Assembly: GCF_020400605.1 (NCBI RefSeq)
Contig: NZ_JAINRD010000004.1
Location: 124,001-188,000 of the forward strand
Direction: 5' to 3'
DNA length: 64,000 nucleotides
Origin: Streptomyces aculeolatus
GTDB lineage: Bacteria > Actinomycetota > Actinomycetes > Streptomycetales > Streptomycetaceae
Shown here in pieces: positions 1 to 7,369 of this stretch. The notes under the pieces are model-generated. The model had not been told where the DNA came from. It did no database searches and saw nothing but the letters and a program-made list of their open reading frames with translations. Both the position numbers and the translations under genes were made by a program. The stretch's first letter is position 1; every line of letters starts with the position of its first letter.

Positions 1-1140
1 CCGGAACCACTGCACCTCCCCCGGGTTGTTCTCCCAGTCGAGCCACAACCCGGCGGGCAGCGCGAACCACTCCGGGCGGGACACCACGGCGACCACGTAT
101 CCGGCGGCGGGGACGACGAGGGCGGCGGCGGCCCGTCCCGGTCTGCCGAAGGCGCACAGCGCCAGCCCGGTGAGCAGGACGAGCCCCGCATGGAGGTGGA
201 TGCGGTGCTGGTCCGTCCAGAACAGCGCCGTGCCCTGGTTGGCGAAGTGCGCGAGCAGCGGGTCGTCGAAGTAGTGGACGACGGTGATCGCGAACGCCAG
301 CCAGCCGACGACCAGCAGGTTGCGGCCCGTACGCGTCTCGGCCCCGGTGCGCGGCACGGCGGCCGGCGCGCGCCGCAGGGCGCGCGCCGTGTACAGCAGG
401 AGGCCGAGGAACGCCGCGTCGAACAGCAGCCAGGCCAGCGGGTCGACGACGTACCAGGGGTGCCCGCTCCACCGGGCCGCCCACGCCTTGGCGGCCGGCG
501 GCTGGAGGGTGACCCGTACGTCCGGGGGCCTGCCTCCCGCCTCCTCCCGCGTCCAGGTCAGCTCGGTCGCGGTGCCGGTGGCCGGCAGCGAGGACATGCT
601 CCGCGCGGGCCGCCCGCCCAGATCGACGGTCACCTCCTGCCACCAGGAGCGGTCCAGGGCGGGCGGACGCATCAGCTCCAGGTCCCACAGCCGCTCCCCG
701 ACGGTGAGGCTCCAGGGCCCGAAGTGCCGCGTCTGCAGGCTGACGACCCAGGTGGTGACGCGCTGGTCGACCGTCACCCACCGCTTGCCGACGGCCACCT
801 CCGGCGGCTCGGTCCGCCCCTCCGTGTCCCGGTACGGAAAGGGGTCGTCCGGGAAGCGCAGCAGGCAGCGCATCGCCGTCCGGTACGCCTCCGTGTCCCC
901 GTTCAGCAGCAGGTCCGACGCCCGGGGCCAGGACTTCGGCACCTTCACCGTGAGCCGCCCGGTGGCCTTGGAGAAGTCCTCACCCCCGTGCTTGAAGTGC
1001 ACGGAGGCCGTGACGCGCGCCGCCCTCAACTGCTGGGTGCGGCATTCGTCGTCCGCCGCCCGGGCCGGCGCGTCCGGAACCGTGCACAGCAGCACGGTCG
1101 CGACCATGAGAAGAACAACGTGCCGCAACCCTCGCCCCAA
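1..1140 (-). CDS. Putative exported multi-pass membrane protein, C-terminus beyond the window
   Basis: The minus-strand frame stays open from a TTG start (1138-1140) to the left edge, so only the first 380 residues are visible. Residues 1-28 form a signal peptide (MGRGLRH, then a hydrophobic stretch ending in APARA). A soluble, Trp-rich extracytoplasmic domain of about 200 residues follows, then four hydrophobic segments near residues 228-250, 273-292, 310-328 and 333-352. An internal ATG at 1105-1107 is an alternative start but would cut the signal peptide. The layout resembles large Streptomyces membrane proteins of unknown function; DUF6185 is possible but I cannot confirm it. No catalytic motif is visible in this part. 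Confidence 0.7.
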   Translation of the reverse strand, partial: MGRGLRHVVLLMVATVLLCTVPDAPARAADDECRTQQLRAARVTASVHFKHGGEDFSKATGRLTVKVPKSWPRASDLLLNGDTEAYRTAMRCLLRFPDDPFPYRDTEGRTEPPEVAVGKRWVTVDQRVTTWVVSLQTRHFGPWSLTVGERLWDLELMRPPALDRSWWQEVTVDLGGRPARSMSSLPATGTATELTWTREEAGGRPPDVRVTLQPPAAKAWAARWSGHPWYVVDPLAWLLFDAAFLGLLLYTARALRRAPAAVPRTGAETRTGRNLLVVGWLAFAITVVHYFDDPLLAHFANQGTALFWTDQHRIHLHAGLVLLTGLALCAFGRPGRAAAALVVPAAGYVVAVVSRPEWFALPAGLWLDWENNPGEVQWFR

Positions 1141-1318
1141 CGAGACCCCCACCCGTCCCGCACCGCCCCGACCACAGGTTTATACCCCGGCCGCACGGGC
1201 CACGCCCCCGAAATCCGCGCATGCGCCGAGGCGTGCGCGAGAACGACCGGCGCGTCGCGATGAGTTCCCGGGGCCCGGCCGGTCCTACCCTCGAACACCT
1301 TCACCAGGAGGACTTGTC

Positions 1319-1882
1319 ATGCGCAACGTGACCTACTCGATGTCCATGTCCCTCGACGGCTACGTCACCGGGCCCGACGGCGGCCTCGACTGGGGCGCTC
1401 CCAGCGAGGAGGTCTTCCGGTTCTCCATCGACGAGATCCGCGGGGTCGGCGTCCACGTCATGGGGCGGCGGCTGTACGAGACGATGCTGTACTGGGAGAC
1501 CGCCGCGCAGGACCCCGGACTCGGCGCGGCGGAGCGGGAGTGGACCACGCTGTGGAACCCGCTGCCCAAGGTGGTGTTCTCGCACACCCTGACGGCGGTG
1601 GAGGGCAGCGCCCGCCTGGCCTCCGGCGGCCTGGCCGAGGAGATCGGGCGGCTGCGGGAGGAGCCGGGCGAGGGCGACATCGCGATCGGCGGCGCGACGC
1701 TCGCCGCCGAGGCGGCGGCGCTCGGGCTCATCGACGAGTACCGGATCAGGGTGTGCCCGGTGCTGCTCGGCGGCGGCCTCCCGTTCTTCGACCGGCAGGA
1801 GCGCCGGGTGGACCTCGAACTCGTCGAGACCCGCACGTTCGACTCGGGCGTCGTCTTCCTCCGCCACCGCGTGCTGCGCTAG
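1319..1882 (+). CDS. Dihydrofolate reductase family protein (RibD C-terminal-like)
   Basis: This 187-residue protein starts at an ATG 8 nt after an AGGAGG ribosome binding site. The N-terminal MSMSLDGYVTGPDG, the central GVHVMGRRLYE and the late 'IAIGGATLAAEAAALGLIDEYRI' region (shown here only as landmarks), then PVLLGGGLPFF, are the hallmarks of the RibD C-terminal/DHFR fold that binds NADPH and reduces small heterocyclic substrates. Family members of this size in actinomycetes are usually stand-alone reductases of unknown substrate, not the essential folate enzyme. It is transcribed away from the membrane protein upstream and converges on the NUDIX gene. Family assignment is firm; substrate unknown. 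Confidence 0.88.
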   Translation: MRNVTYSMSMSLDGYVTGPDGGLDWGAPSEEVFRFSIDEIRGVGVHVMGRRLYETMLYWETAAQDPGLGAAEREWTTLWNPLPKVVFSHTLTAVEGSARLASGGLAEEIGRLREEPGEGDIAIGGATLAAEAAALGLIDEYRIRVCPVLLGGGLPFFDRQERRVDLELVETRTFDSGVVFLRHRVLR

Positions 1883-1901
1883 CCAGCCCCTGTCCTAGCT
1901 C

Positions 1902-2384
1902 CTAACCCCCGTCGGCGGCCCTCCCCCAGGGGCCGCCCGGGGCGAGGTCGGCCAGGACGGACCCCAGGTGCGGGGGTTCGAGGGGGTCGGGGAGGGTGCG
2001 GATCCCGGGCCAGGCGATCCAGGTGTGGCCGGCGAGGGTGGCCTGCTCGTCGGGGAGGAGGCCCGTGCGGCGCAGCGGGGGGCGGTCGGCGGCGTAGCGG
2101 GCGAGGAAGAAGTGCTCGGTGCCGGTGAAGTGGGTGCCCTTCCAGTGGAAGTCCCGTGCGACGGGCACGCCGCGCTCCCCGACGGCGGCGGGGTCGAGGC
2201 CGGTCTCCTCGGCGAGTTCGCGGCGGGCGGCGGCGAGCGGCGTCTCGTCCGGCTCGATGCCGCCGCCGGGCGGCTCCCAGATCAGCGCGCCGTCGAAGGG
2301 GTCGCGCCAGCGCAGCAGCAGTATCCGCTCGGCGGCGTCGAGGCAGATGACCCGCGAGGCGGGCCGATGCGTCGTATCCACCAC
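1902..2384 (-). CDS. NUDIX hydrolase
   Basis: This 160-residue protein carries one NUDIX fold. The NUDIX box lies around residues 40-62: a GGG-IEPDE start, then RRELAEETGL, which supplies the metal-binding REXXEE core. The strand before the box (LIWEPPGG) and the aromatic-rich second half (HFTGTEHFFLARY) fit the family, which hydrolyses nucleoside diphosphates linked to another moiety. The gene begins with two consecutive GTG codons, so the start is uncertain by one residue. It stands alone between convergent and co-directional neighbours. The substrate cannot be read from the sequence. Confidence 0.88.
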   Translation of the reverse strand: MVDTTHRPASRVICLDAAERILLLRWRDPFDGALIWEPPGGGIEPDETPLAAARRELAEETGLDPAAVGERGVPVARDFHWKGTHFTGTEHFFLARYAADRPPLRRTGLLPDEQATLAGHTWIAWPGIRTLPDPLEPPHLGSVLADLAPGGPWGRAADGG

Positions 2385-2457
2385 TCCGAGGCTACTTCGC
2401 CCGGAGGACGGGCCGGGAGCGCCGCCCCCCGTTTGCCGCGGGCGGGGGCAGGGCCCC

Positions 2458-3612
2458 TCAGCCGCCCGAGGTGTCCAGTTCCGCGTCGGCGTCCACCCGC
2501 GGGTTCTCGTACGGGTCCGCCAGCCAGCCCTCCGGCAGCACCACCTTGTTGCGGCCCGCCGTGCGCCCCCGCGGGCCGTCCGCGCCCGCCGGCCACGGCT
2601 GGTCCAGGTCCAGGGTGCCCAGCAGGTCGTCCAGCTCCGCCAGGGAGCCGGCCATCGCCATCCGGTGGCGTACGTCCTTGCCGACCGAGAAGCCCTTCGT
2701 GTACCACGGCACGTGCTTGCGGAAGTCGATGACGCCGCGCCGCTCGTCCCCGATCCACTGCCCCAGCAGCTCCGCGTGCCGCCGCATCACCCCCGCGACC
2801 TCCTTCAGCGCCGGCCGCGCGTACGAGGCGCCCGACGCGTCCGGCCCCGCCGCGAACGCCGCCACCAGGTCGCCGAAGAGCCACGGCCGACCCAGGCAGC
2901 CGCGGCCGACGACCACCCCGTCGCAGCCCGTCTCGCGCACCATCCGCAGCGCGTCGTCCGCCGACCAGATGTCCCCGTTGCCCAGCACCGGGATCTCCGG
3001 CACGTGCTCCTTCAGCCGGGCGATCGCGTCCCAGTCCGCGGTGCCGCCGTAGTGCTGGGCCGCCGTGCGGCCGTGCAGGGCGATGGCCGTGACGCCCTCC
3101 TCGACGGCGATCCTGCCGGCGTCCAGGTACGTCAGGTGGTCGTCGTCGATGCCCTTGCGCATCTTCATCGTCACCGGCAGGCCGCCTGCGCCGGCGACCG
3201 CCTCGCGGAGGATCGCGCGCAGCAGGTTCCGCTTGTACGGCAGCGCCGAGCCGCCGCCCTTGCGGGTCACCTTCGGCACGGGGCAGCCGAAGTTGAGGTC
3301 GATGTGGTCGGCGAGGTCCTCGTCGGCGATCATGCGGGCCGCGCGGCCGGTGTACGCCGGGTCCACGCCGTAGAGCTGGATCGACCGCGGCTTCTCCGAG
3401 CCGTCGAAGTGGACGAGGCGCATCGTCTTCGCGTCCCGCTCGACCAGCGCCCGCGTCGTGATCATCTCGCTGACGAAGAGCCCGCGGCCGCCGGAGAACT
3501 CCCGGCACAGCGTGCGGAACGGCGCGTTCGTGATCCCCGCCATGGGCGCGAGCACCACGGGCGGGGAGACGGTGTGCGGGCCGATCTGCAGCTCGGACGT
3601 GCGGCTGGACAT
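2458..3612 (-). CDS. dus: tRNA-dihydrouridine synthase
   Basis: The protein of 384 residues reduces uridine in the tRNA D-loop using FMN and NADPH. Visible family features are VVLAPMAGITNAPFR near the N-terminus, the catalytic-cysteine motif DLNFGCPVPKVTRKGGGSAL, MKMRKG, ALHGRT and GNGDIWS for phosphate binding, and a C-terminal helical recognition domain. The ATG at 3612 (MSSRTSEL) is preferred over a GTG 96 nt upstream, because the upstream extension has no similarity to the family core. It lies 79 nt downstream of the last gene of the T7SS-like module on the same strand, so readthrough is possible. Confidence 0.93.
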   Translation of the reverse strand: MSSRTSELQIGPHTVSPPVVLAPMAGITNAPFRTLCREFSGGRGLFVSEMITTRALVERDAKTMRLVHFDGSEKPRSIQLYGVDPAYTGRAARMIADEDLADHIDLNFGCPVPKVTRKGGGSALPYKRNLLRAILREAVAGAGGLPVTMKMRKGIDDDHLTYLDAGRIAVEEGVTAIALHGRTAAQHYGGTADWDAIARLKEHVPEIPVLGNGDIWSADDALRMVRETGCDGVVVGRGCLGRPWLFGDLVAAFAAGPDASGASYARPALKEVAGVMRRHAELLGQWIGDERRGVIDFRKHVPWYTKGFSVGKDVRHRMAMAGSLAELDDLLGTLDLDQPWPAGADGPRGRTAGRNKVVLPEGWLADPYENPRVDADAELDTSGG

Positions 3613-3691
3613 GCGGTGCGCTACCTCGTTGCGTACGGGGACGGACCCTCCATTGTCCCCCACCGGCGGCCGGTCCCGCACCGCGGCGCCG

Positions 3692-4294
3692 TCAGCGGTC
3701 CTCGTCACGGCGGACCCGTACCGCCAGCGCCAGCTCGTCCATGTCCTGCGCCGCCGCCGCGAGCCGGCCCACGTCGCCGCTGATGGCGCGGACCAGGACG
3801 TCCACGCCGTGCGGCTCGGAGCGGAAGGCGAAATTCAGGGAGCAGCCGAGGGTGCCGTCGTCCGGGTCGGTGAAGTAGCGCATGGCCCGCAGCCCGTTGC
3901 CCAGGTGCGGGTGGCGGAACAGCTCCACGATCGGCGGCTCCACCGCCTCGTCGTCCATCGACCGCACCAGCTCCCGCAGCCGGTCGTTGCGGTCGCCGGC
4001 CGCCGCCAGCCCCCACACGGCCAGCGGCACCGGCGCCTGCCGCGGGTCGGGCAGGTACAGGTACAGGTCCTGGCCGGGGAAGACCTCGCCGGCGCGGGTG
4101 GCGTACTGGAGCAGGGCGTCCCGCAGCCGCGCCACCTCCTCCTCGTCGCCGCCGGGCTCGACGTCCGCGAGCGTCCACCACGCCTCGGCGAACGCCTCCG
4201 CCCACTCGGCGGGACCCGGCCACGGCAGGCCCTCCCACCGCTGCGGCACCCACAGCCACTTCGCGTCGTCGTAGTCGACCTCGATCCAGCTCAC
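3692..4294 (-). CDS. Uncharacterised soluble protein, last gene of the WXG100/T7SS-like module
   Basis: The 200-residue product starts at GTG (VSWIEVDYDD), overlapping the stop of the upstream gene by 4 nt (GTGA), which indicates translational coupling. It is acidic and rich in Trp, with no signal peptide or membrane segment. Landmarks are DLYLYLPDP in the middle, RYFTDPDDGTLG, and FAFRSEPHGVDVLVRAI near the C-terminus. The order of these landmarks parallels the protein encoded just upstream (DLYLPVQQ, VPEDDTRW, ADVLVELFDAV), so the two look like diverged tandem relatives. I do not recognise a named family. By position it could be an immunity or accessory protein of the T7SS-like substrate; this is inference only. 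Confidence 0.72.
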   Translation of the reverse strand: MSWIEVDYDDAKWLWVPQRWEGLPWPGPAEWAEAFAEAWWTLADVEPGGDEEEVARLRDALLQYATRAGEVFPGQDLYLYLPDPRQAPVPLAVWGLAAAGDRNDRLRELVRSMDDEAVEPPIVELFRHPHLGNGLRAMRYFTDPDDGTLGCSLNFAFRSEPHGVDVLVRAISGDVGRLAAAAQDMDELALAVRVRRDEDR

Positions 4295-5016
4295 CGGCTG
4301 CTCCTCGTCCAGCGGAAGGTGGTCATCACGGCGTCGAACAGCTCGACGAGCACGTCCGCGAACGCGCCCTTCGGATCGCCGTCCGCGAGGGTGCTGAACC
4401 CGACCGTCACCCACCGGGTGTCGTCCTCGGGAACCGCCAGCACGTAGTCGACGCGGCGGGAAGCGTACTCGCCGCCCTCGTCGCCGGAGGCGCGGGCGAC
4501 CCGCTCGTTGCGGTAGCCGACGGACCCGTCGACGGCCGCGGGCTGCGACTGCTCCGCGTCGGCGAGCAGCCGGGCGAGGACCAGCGCGGGGTCGGCGCCC
4601 GCGGCCAGGGTGACCTCGGAGACGACGAACGACGCCGCGATCGTCACGCCGTGCATCTGCTGCACGGGCAGGTAGAGGTCGAGTCCGCCGCTCTTGCGCG
4701 CGTCGGCGGCGGCCTTGCGCAGCCGCCGCACCAGTTCCAGGCGCACCTCGGGTATCCGGTCGCGCGGCAGGTCGTCGGGCAGGTCGGCGACGGCCTCGTC
4801 GACGATCCGCAGGATCGCCTCGTCGGTGCCGTCGCGCAGCGGGATACGCGACCAGTTCGGCGGCAGCACGAGCGTGTACCCGACGGCGGCGCCCTCCTCC
4901 CGGGCCGCGTCCCCGTCGTGGTCCCGCCCTTCGTCCCCGTCCCGTACGGGTCCGTCCGTACGCTCCGTCCGCGCCGCCCGCTTCACGTAGTCGACGCGCC
5001 CCGTCCGCTCAGCCAC
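4291..5016 (-). CDS. Uncharacterised soluble protein of the WXG100/T7SS-like module
   Basis: This 241-residue protein uses a GTG start that overlaps the preceding stop by 8 nt. Residues 1-45 are charged and low complexity (many Arg, Asp, Glu). An ordered region follows, beginning YTLVLPPNWSRIPL, with an amphipathic helix (VRLELVRRLRKAAADARK), a DLYLPVQQMHG strand region and a C-terminal part with VPEDDTRWVTVGFS. No transmembrane segment is seen. It is coupled on both sides, upstream to the membrane protein and downstream to its apparent paralogue, so all three should be made together. Function is unknown. Confidence 0.72.
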   Translation of the reverse strand: MAERTGRVDYVKRAARTERTDGPVRDGDEGRDHDGDAAREEGAAVGYTLVLPPNWSRIPLRDGTDEAILRIVDEAVADLPDDLPRDRIPEVRLELVRRLRKAAADARKSGGLDLYLPVQQMHGVTIAASFVVSEVTLAAGADPALVLARLLADAEQSQPAAVDGSVGYRNERVARASGDEGGEYASRRVDYVLAVPEDDTRWVTVGFSTLADGDPKGAFADVLVELFDAVMTTFRWTRSSR

Positions 5017-5500
5017 CGTCCGCTCCCCCGCCTTCCCGTTTCCGCCGCTTCTTCTCCGCGTGGTGCGCCCGCACCCGCGCGTCCCGCTCCCGCCGCTCCC
5101 GCCTGCGCCGCCGCTCCGCCCGGTCCGTGCGCACCGCGGACACCACCCCCGTCACCAGCGCCGCCCCCGGCACCGCGACCAGCGCCGCCGGCCCCGTGAC
5201 GTACGCGGCGGCCATCAGCAGCACCGACCCGAAGACGGCGGTGACCTCCAACTCGCCGTCGCCCACGTTCCGTACCGCTGCCGTGACCACCGACCGCACC
5301 AGCACCGCGGCCGCCGCGCACAGCAGGGCCCGCTCGGTCCAGGCCGCCGCGCCGGAAGCGCCGTCGACGGCCGCGCCCGCGACCGCGAGCAGCGCCCCGG
5401 CGGCCAACGGCACCAGCACCGCGGCGCGCGCGGCGACCAGCAGCGGACCGTCGGCGCGGCCCCGCGCGGACGGGGTGGTGCGGCGGGGCAGGAAGACCAT
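5009..5500 (-). CDS. Small membrane protein of the WXG100/T7SS-like module
   Basis: The product has 163 residues. Four hydrophobic stretches are visible: about residues 20-42, 55-78, 86-103 and 104-120. A highly basic tail of about 40 residues (RAERRRRRERRERD onward) should face the cytoplasm. The start is an ATG with an upstream GAGG-type site. Its stop overlaps the next gene by 8 nt. The gap to the T7SS-signal gene upstream is 92 nt and contains a hairpin, so it may be expressed at a lower or different level. No named family recognised; a membrane partner for the neighbouring soluble proteins is a reasonable guess. Confidence 0.7.
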   Translation of the reverse strand: MVFLPRRTTPSARGRADGPLLVAARAAVLVPLAAGALLAVAGAAVDGASGAAAWTERALLCAAAAVLVRSVVTAAVRNVGDGELEVTAVFGSVLLMAAAYVTGPAALVAVPGAALVTGVVSAVRTDRAERRRRRERRERDARVRAHHAEKKRRKREGGGADGG

Positions 5501-5518
5501 CGGCTCCTCTTCACGTCG

Positions 5519-5576
5519 GGTGCCCGGCCACCGGGCACCGGGCTGCCGGGCACCGGGCGACCGGGCCGCCGGGCGT
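5519..5576. repeat. Hairpin and short CCGGGC tandem repeats between module genes
   Basis: GGTGCCCGG and CCGGGCACC form a perfect 9-bp stem with a 3-nt loop at 5519-5539. The following bases repeat the unit (A/G)CCGGGC several times up to 5576. The element lies in the 92-nt gap after the stop of the T7SS-signal gene. It may act as a transcript processing or attenuation point, or simply be a replication-slippage repeat. Confidence 0.6.
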
Positions 5577-5592
5577 CACCGCGCCGGCCGCG

Positions 5593-6954
5593 TCACCACG
5601 TCGAGCCGATCGGCGCCTTCCAGGTGTCGCCCTTCCAGTCGTTGTACGACTCGTTGAACGGCTTGAAGGGCAGCATGTCGCTGCTGCCGAACGCCTTGTC
5701 GCCGAGGTCGACGATCGTACCGGTCCAGGCGGCGCCCAGAGAGGCCGTGTACGCGGCCCCCGCGTGCGCCGCCGTACCGCCGCCCACCAGGCCCGGGAAG
5801 CGGTCGGAGATGCGCCCGATGTTGCGCAGCAGGGACAGGCCCTCGGTGTCGCCCATGTTGAGGATCCTGCCCAGGCGCCCCACCGACGGCAGGTTCTGCG
5901 GCACGCTCGTCGACTGCCGCCGCGCGGCCTTCTTCAGCGCGTCGATCTGCGCCCGCGCCGACCGCTTCTGCGCGGCGCTGGCCGTCCGGCTGCTCAGCAC
6001 CTTGCCCAGCGCCGTGCGCTTCGCGGACGACCCGGCGAGGTTCGTGGCGACCTGCCGCGAACGGGCCGCGGTCGCCGCCGTCTTCGTCAGCGCGTTTGTG
6101 CCCTTCAGCGCCGCCATCCCGGCGCGGCCGATGCCCATCGTCAGCAGCCCGATGGAGTCGACGAGCACCTCCGTCCAGCTCGCGTTGCCGGTGGCCGCGA
6201 GCAGGGCTCTGCCCCCGACCACCAGCAATCCCGCGATCAGCAGGAACGCCACCACGTTCAGCCCCGGGATGAACAGCGAGATGATCGCCACCGCCGTGGC
6301 CACCCAGCTGATGACATCGATGACGATCTTGATGATGTCGGCGTACTTGTCGACGAAGTCGCTGACGTTGTCCCACCAGCCGTCCTTGACGTCGTCGTCG
6401 ATGGACTTCTTGATGCGCCCGGCGGCCGTGTCCGCGTCGGAGTCCCGGGCGGACGTCGCCCGCCCCAGCATCCGGCGCGCCTCCTCCAACTCCCCCTCGG
6501 CCGCCCCGTACGCCTTCTCCCGCTTCTTCTCGGCTTCCTTCTCGGCGTCCGAGGGCTCCGGCGCGTCCGGCGCGGACGCCTTGTCCGGCGGCTTGTTCTG
6601 CGCCATGGCCCCGGAGGCGCTCTGCGCCTTCGTCAGCGCCCGCTCGGCGGCCTTCTGCGCTTCGTCCAGGTCGGTCGCCCACGACGACAGGTGCCCGGCC
6701 ACCGCCTTGTAACGGCCGGAGGTCTTCTCCATCTTGCCGGCCAGATCGGTCGCGGCACTGCGCAGCCTGTCGGCGTACTTGCCCTTCAGGGCGCCGTCCT
6801 TGCCGATGTCGCGCAGCTTGCCGACCTGCGACTCGATCGTCTCGCCGATCTTCTTCAGCCTGGCGGCCTCGTCCCGGATGTCCTCGACGTTCCCCGGTAC
6901 GGGGTCGGAGTCGGCCAGCGGCTGCCAGTCGGTGGGTCGGGCCATGGCCGTCAC
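5593..6954 (-). CDS. Putative type VII secretion substrate with N-terminal T7SS signal-like helical domain
   Basis: The 453-residue protein begins (V)TAMARPTDWQPLADSDPVPGN, which matches the opening of actinobacterial 'putative T7SS-secreted' proteins. Residues about 20-180 form a long, charged helical region (VEDIRDEAARLKKIGETI onward) resembling WXG100/LXG helices. Residues about 205-260 contain two hydrophobic stretches (IIKIVIDVISWVATAVAII and VVAFLLIAGLLVVGG). The C-terminal 190 residues are Ala/Arg-rich and end in a short aromatic segment (SYNDWKGDTWKAPIGSTW). The GTG start overlaps the upstream WXG100-like stop by 4 nt. No known toxin catalytic motif is visible. Secretion is inferred from the N-terminus and the neighbour. 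Confidence 0.78.
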   Translation of the reverse strand: MTAMARPTDWQPLADSDPVPGNVEDIRDEAARLKKIGETIESQVGKLRDIGKDGALKGKYADRLRSAATDLAGKMEKTSGRYKAVAGHLSSWATDLDEAQKAAERALTKAQSASGAMAQNKPPDKASAPDAPEPSDAEKEAEKKREKAYGAAEGELEEARRMLGRATSARDSDADTAAGRIKKSIDDDVKDGWWDNVSDFVDKYADIIKIVIDVISWVATAVAIISLFIPGLNVVAFLLIAGLLVVGGRALLAATGNASWTEVLVDSIGLLTMGIGRAGMAALKGTNALTKTAATAARSRQVATNLAGSSAKRTALGKVLSSRTASAAQKRSARAQIDALKKAARRQSTSVPQNLPSVGRLGRILNMGDTEGLSLLRNIGRISDRFPGLVGGGTAAHAGAAYTASLGAAWTGTIVDLGDKAFGSSDMLPFKPFNESYNDWKGDTWKAPIGSTW

Positions 6955-7235
6955 TCACCCTTGCATTCCTGCTCGAGCTTCTTGTCCGTCTTGAGGAACG
7001 ACTGATGGACGTTGCTCGCCATCTCCCCGACGGACTTCACGGACTCCAGCACTTCCTTGCGGTGCCGGTCCCAGTTGGTGGTGAAGTCCTCCATCGCGTC
7101 CGCGACGGTACCGGAGCCGTATATTCCGCGAAGCCGCTCCTGGTGTTCCTCGCAGCTCTCGAACTCCCGCTTGACGATGCCCAGATCACGTTCGATCACC
7201 TGAAGGCGGGCATAGTCCACACACAAATCGCTCAT
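6951..7235 (-). CDS. Small WXG100-like (ESX/T7SS partner) protein
   Basis: This 94-residue, almost entirely helical protein has the size and helix-turn-helix hairpin character of ESAT-6/WXG100 proteins. Instead of a canonical WXG, the presumed turn region reads TTNWDRHR, as in the divergent Streptomyces relatives. The ATG at 7235 follows a GGGGGACG site. Its stop overlaps the start of the next gene by 4 nt. The pairing of a short WXG100-like protein with a long T7SS-signal protein is the usual arrangement of a co-secreted pair. The Cys residues at positions about 5, 28 and 91 are notable for such a short protein. Confidence 0.78.
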   Translation of the reverse strand: MSDLCVDYARLQVIERDLGIVKREFESCEEHQERLRGIYGSGTVADAMEDFTTNWDRHRKEVLESVKSVGEMASNVHQSFLKTDKKLEQECKGE

Positions 7236-7369
7236 CGTTCGTCCCCCGTGGCCTTGCGTCTCTGCCGGGCAGAGTACAGGCGACAATACAAACGGGCGGT
7301 GTGCGGAGTCCGCATACTCCGCCCGGCTCACGCGGCGCTACGGTCGGTCACCGGGCTCCCCTGCGGGTG

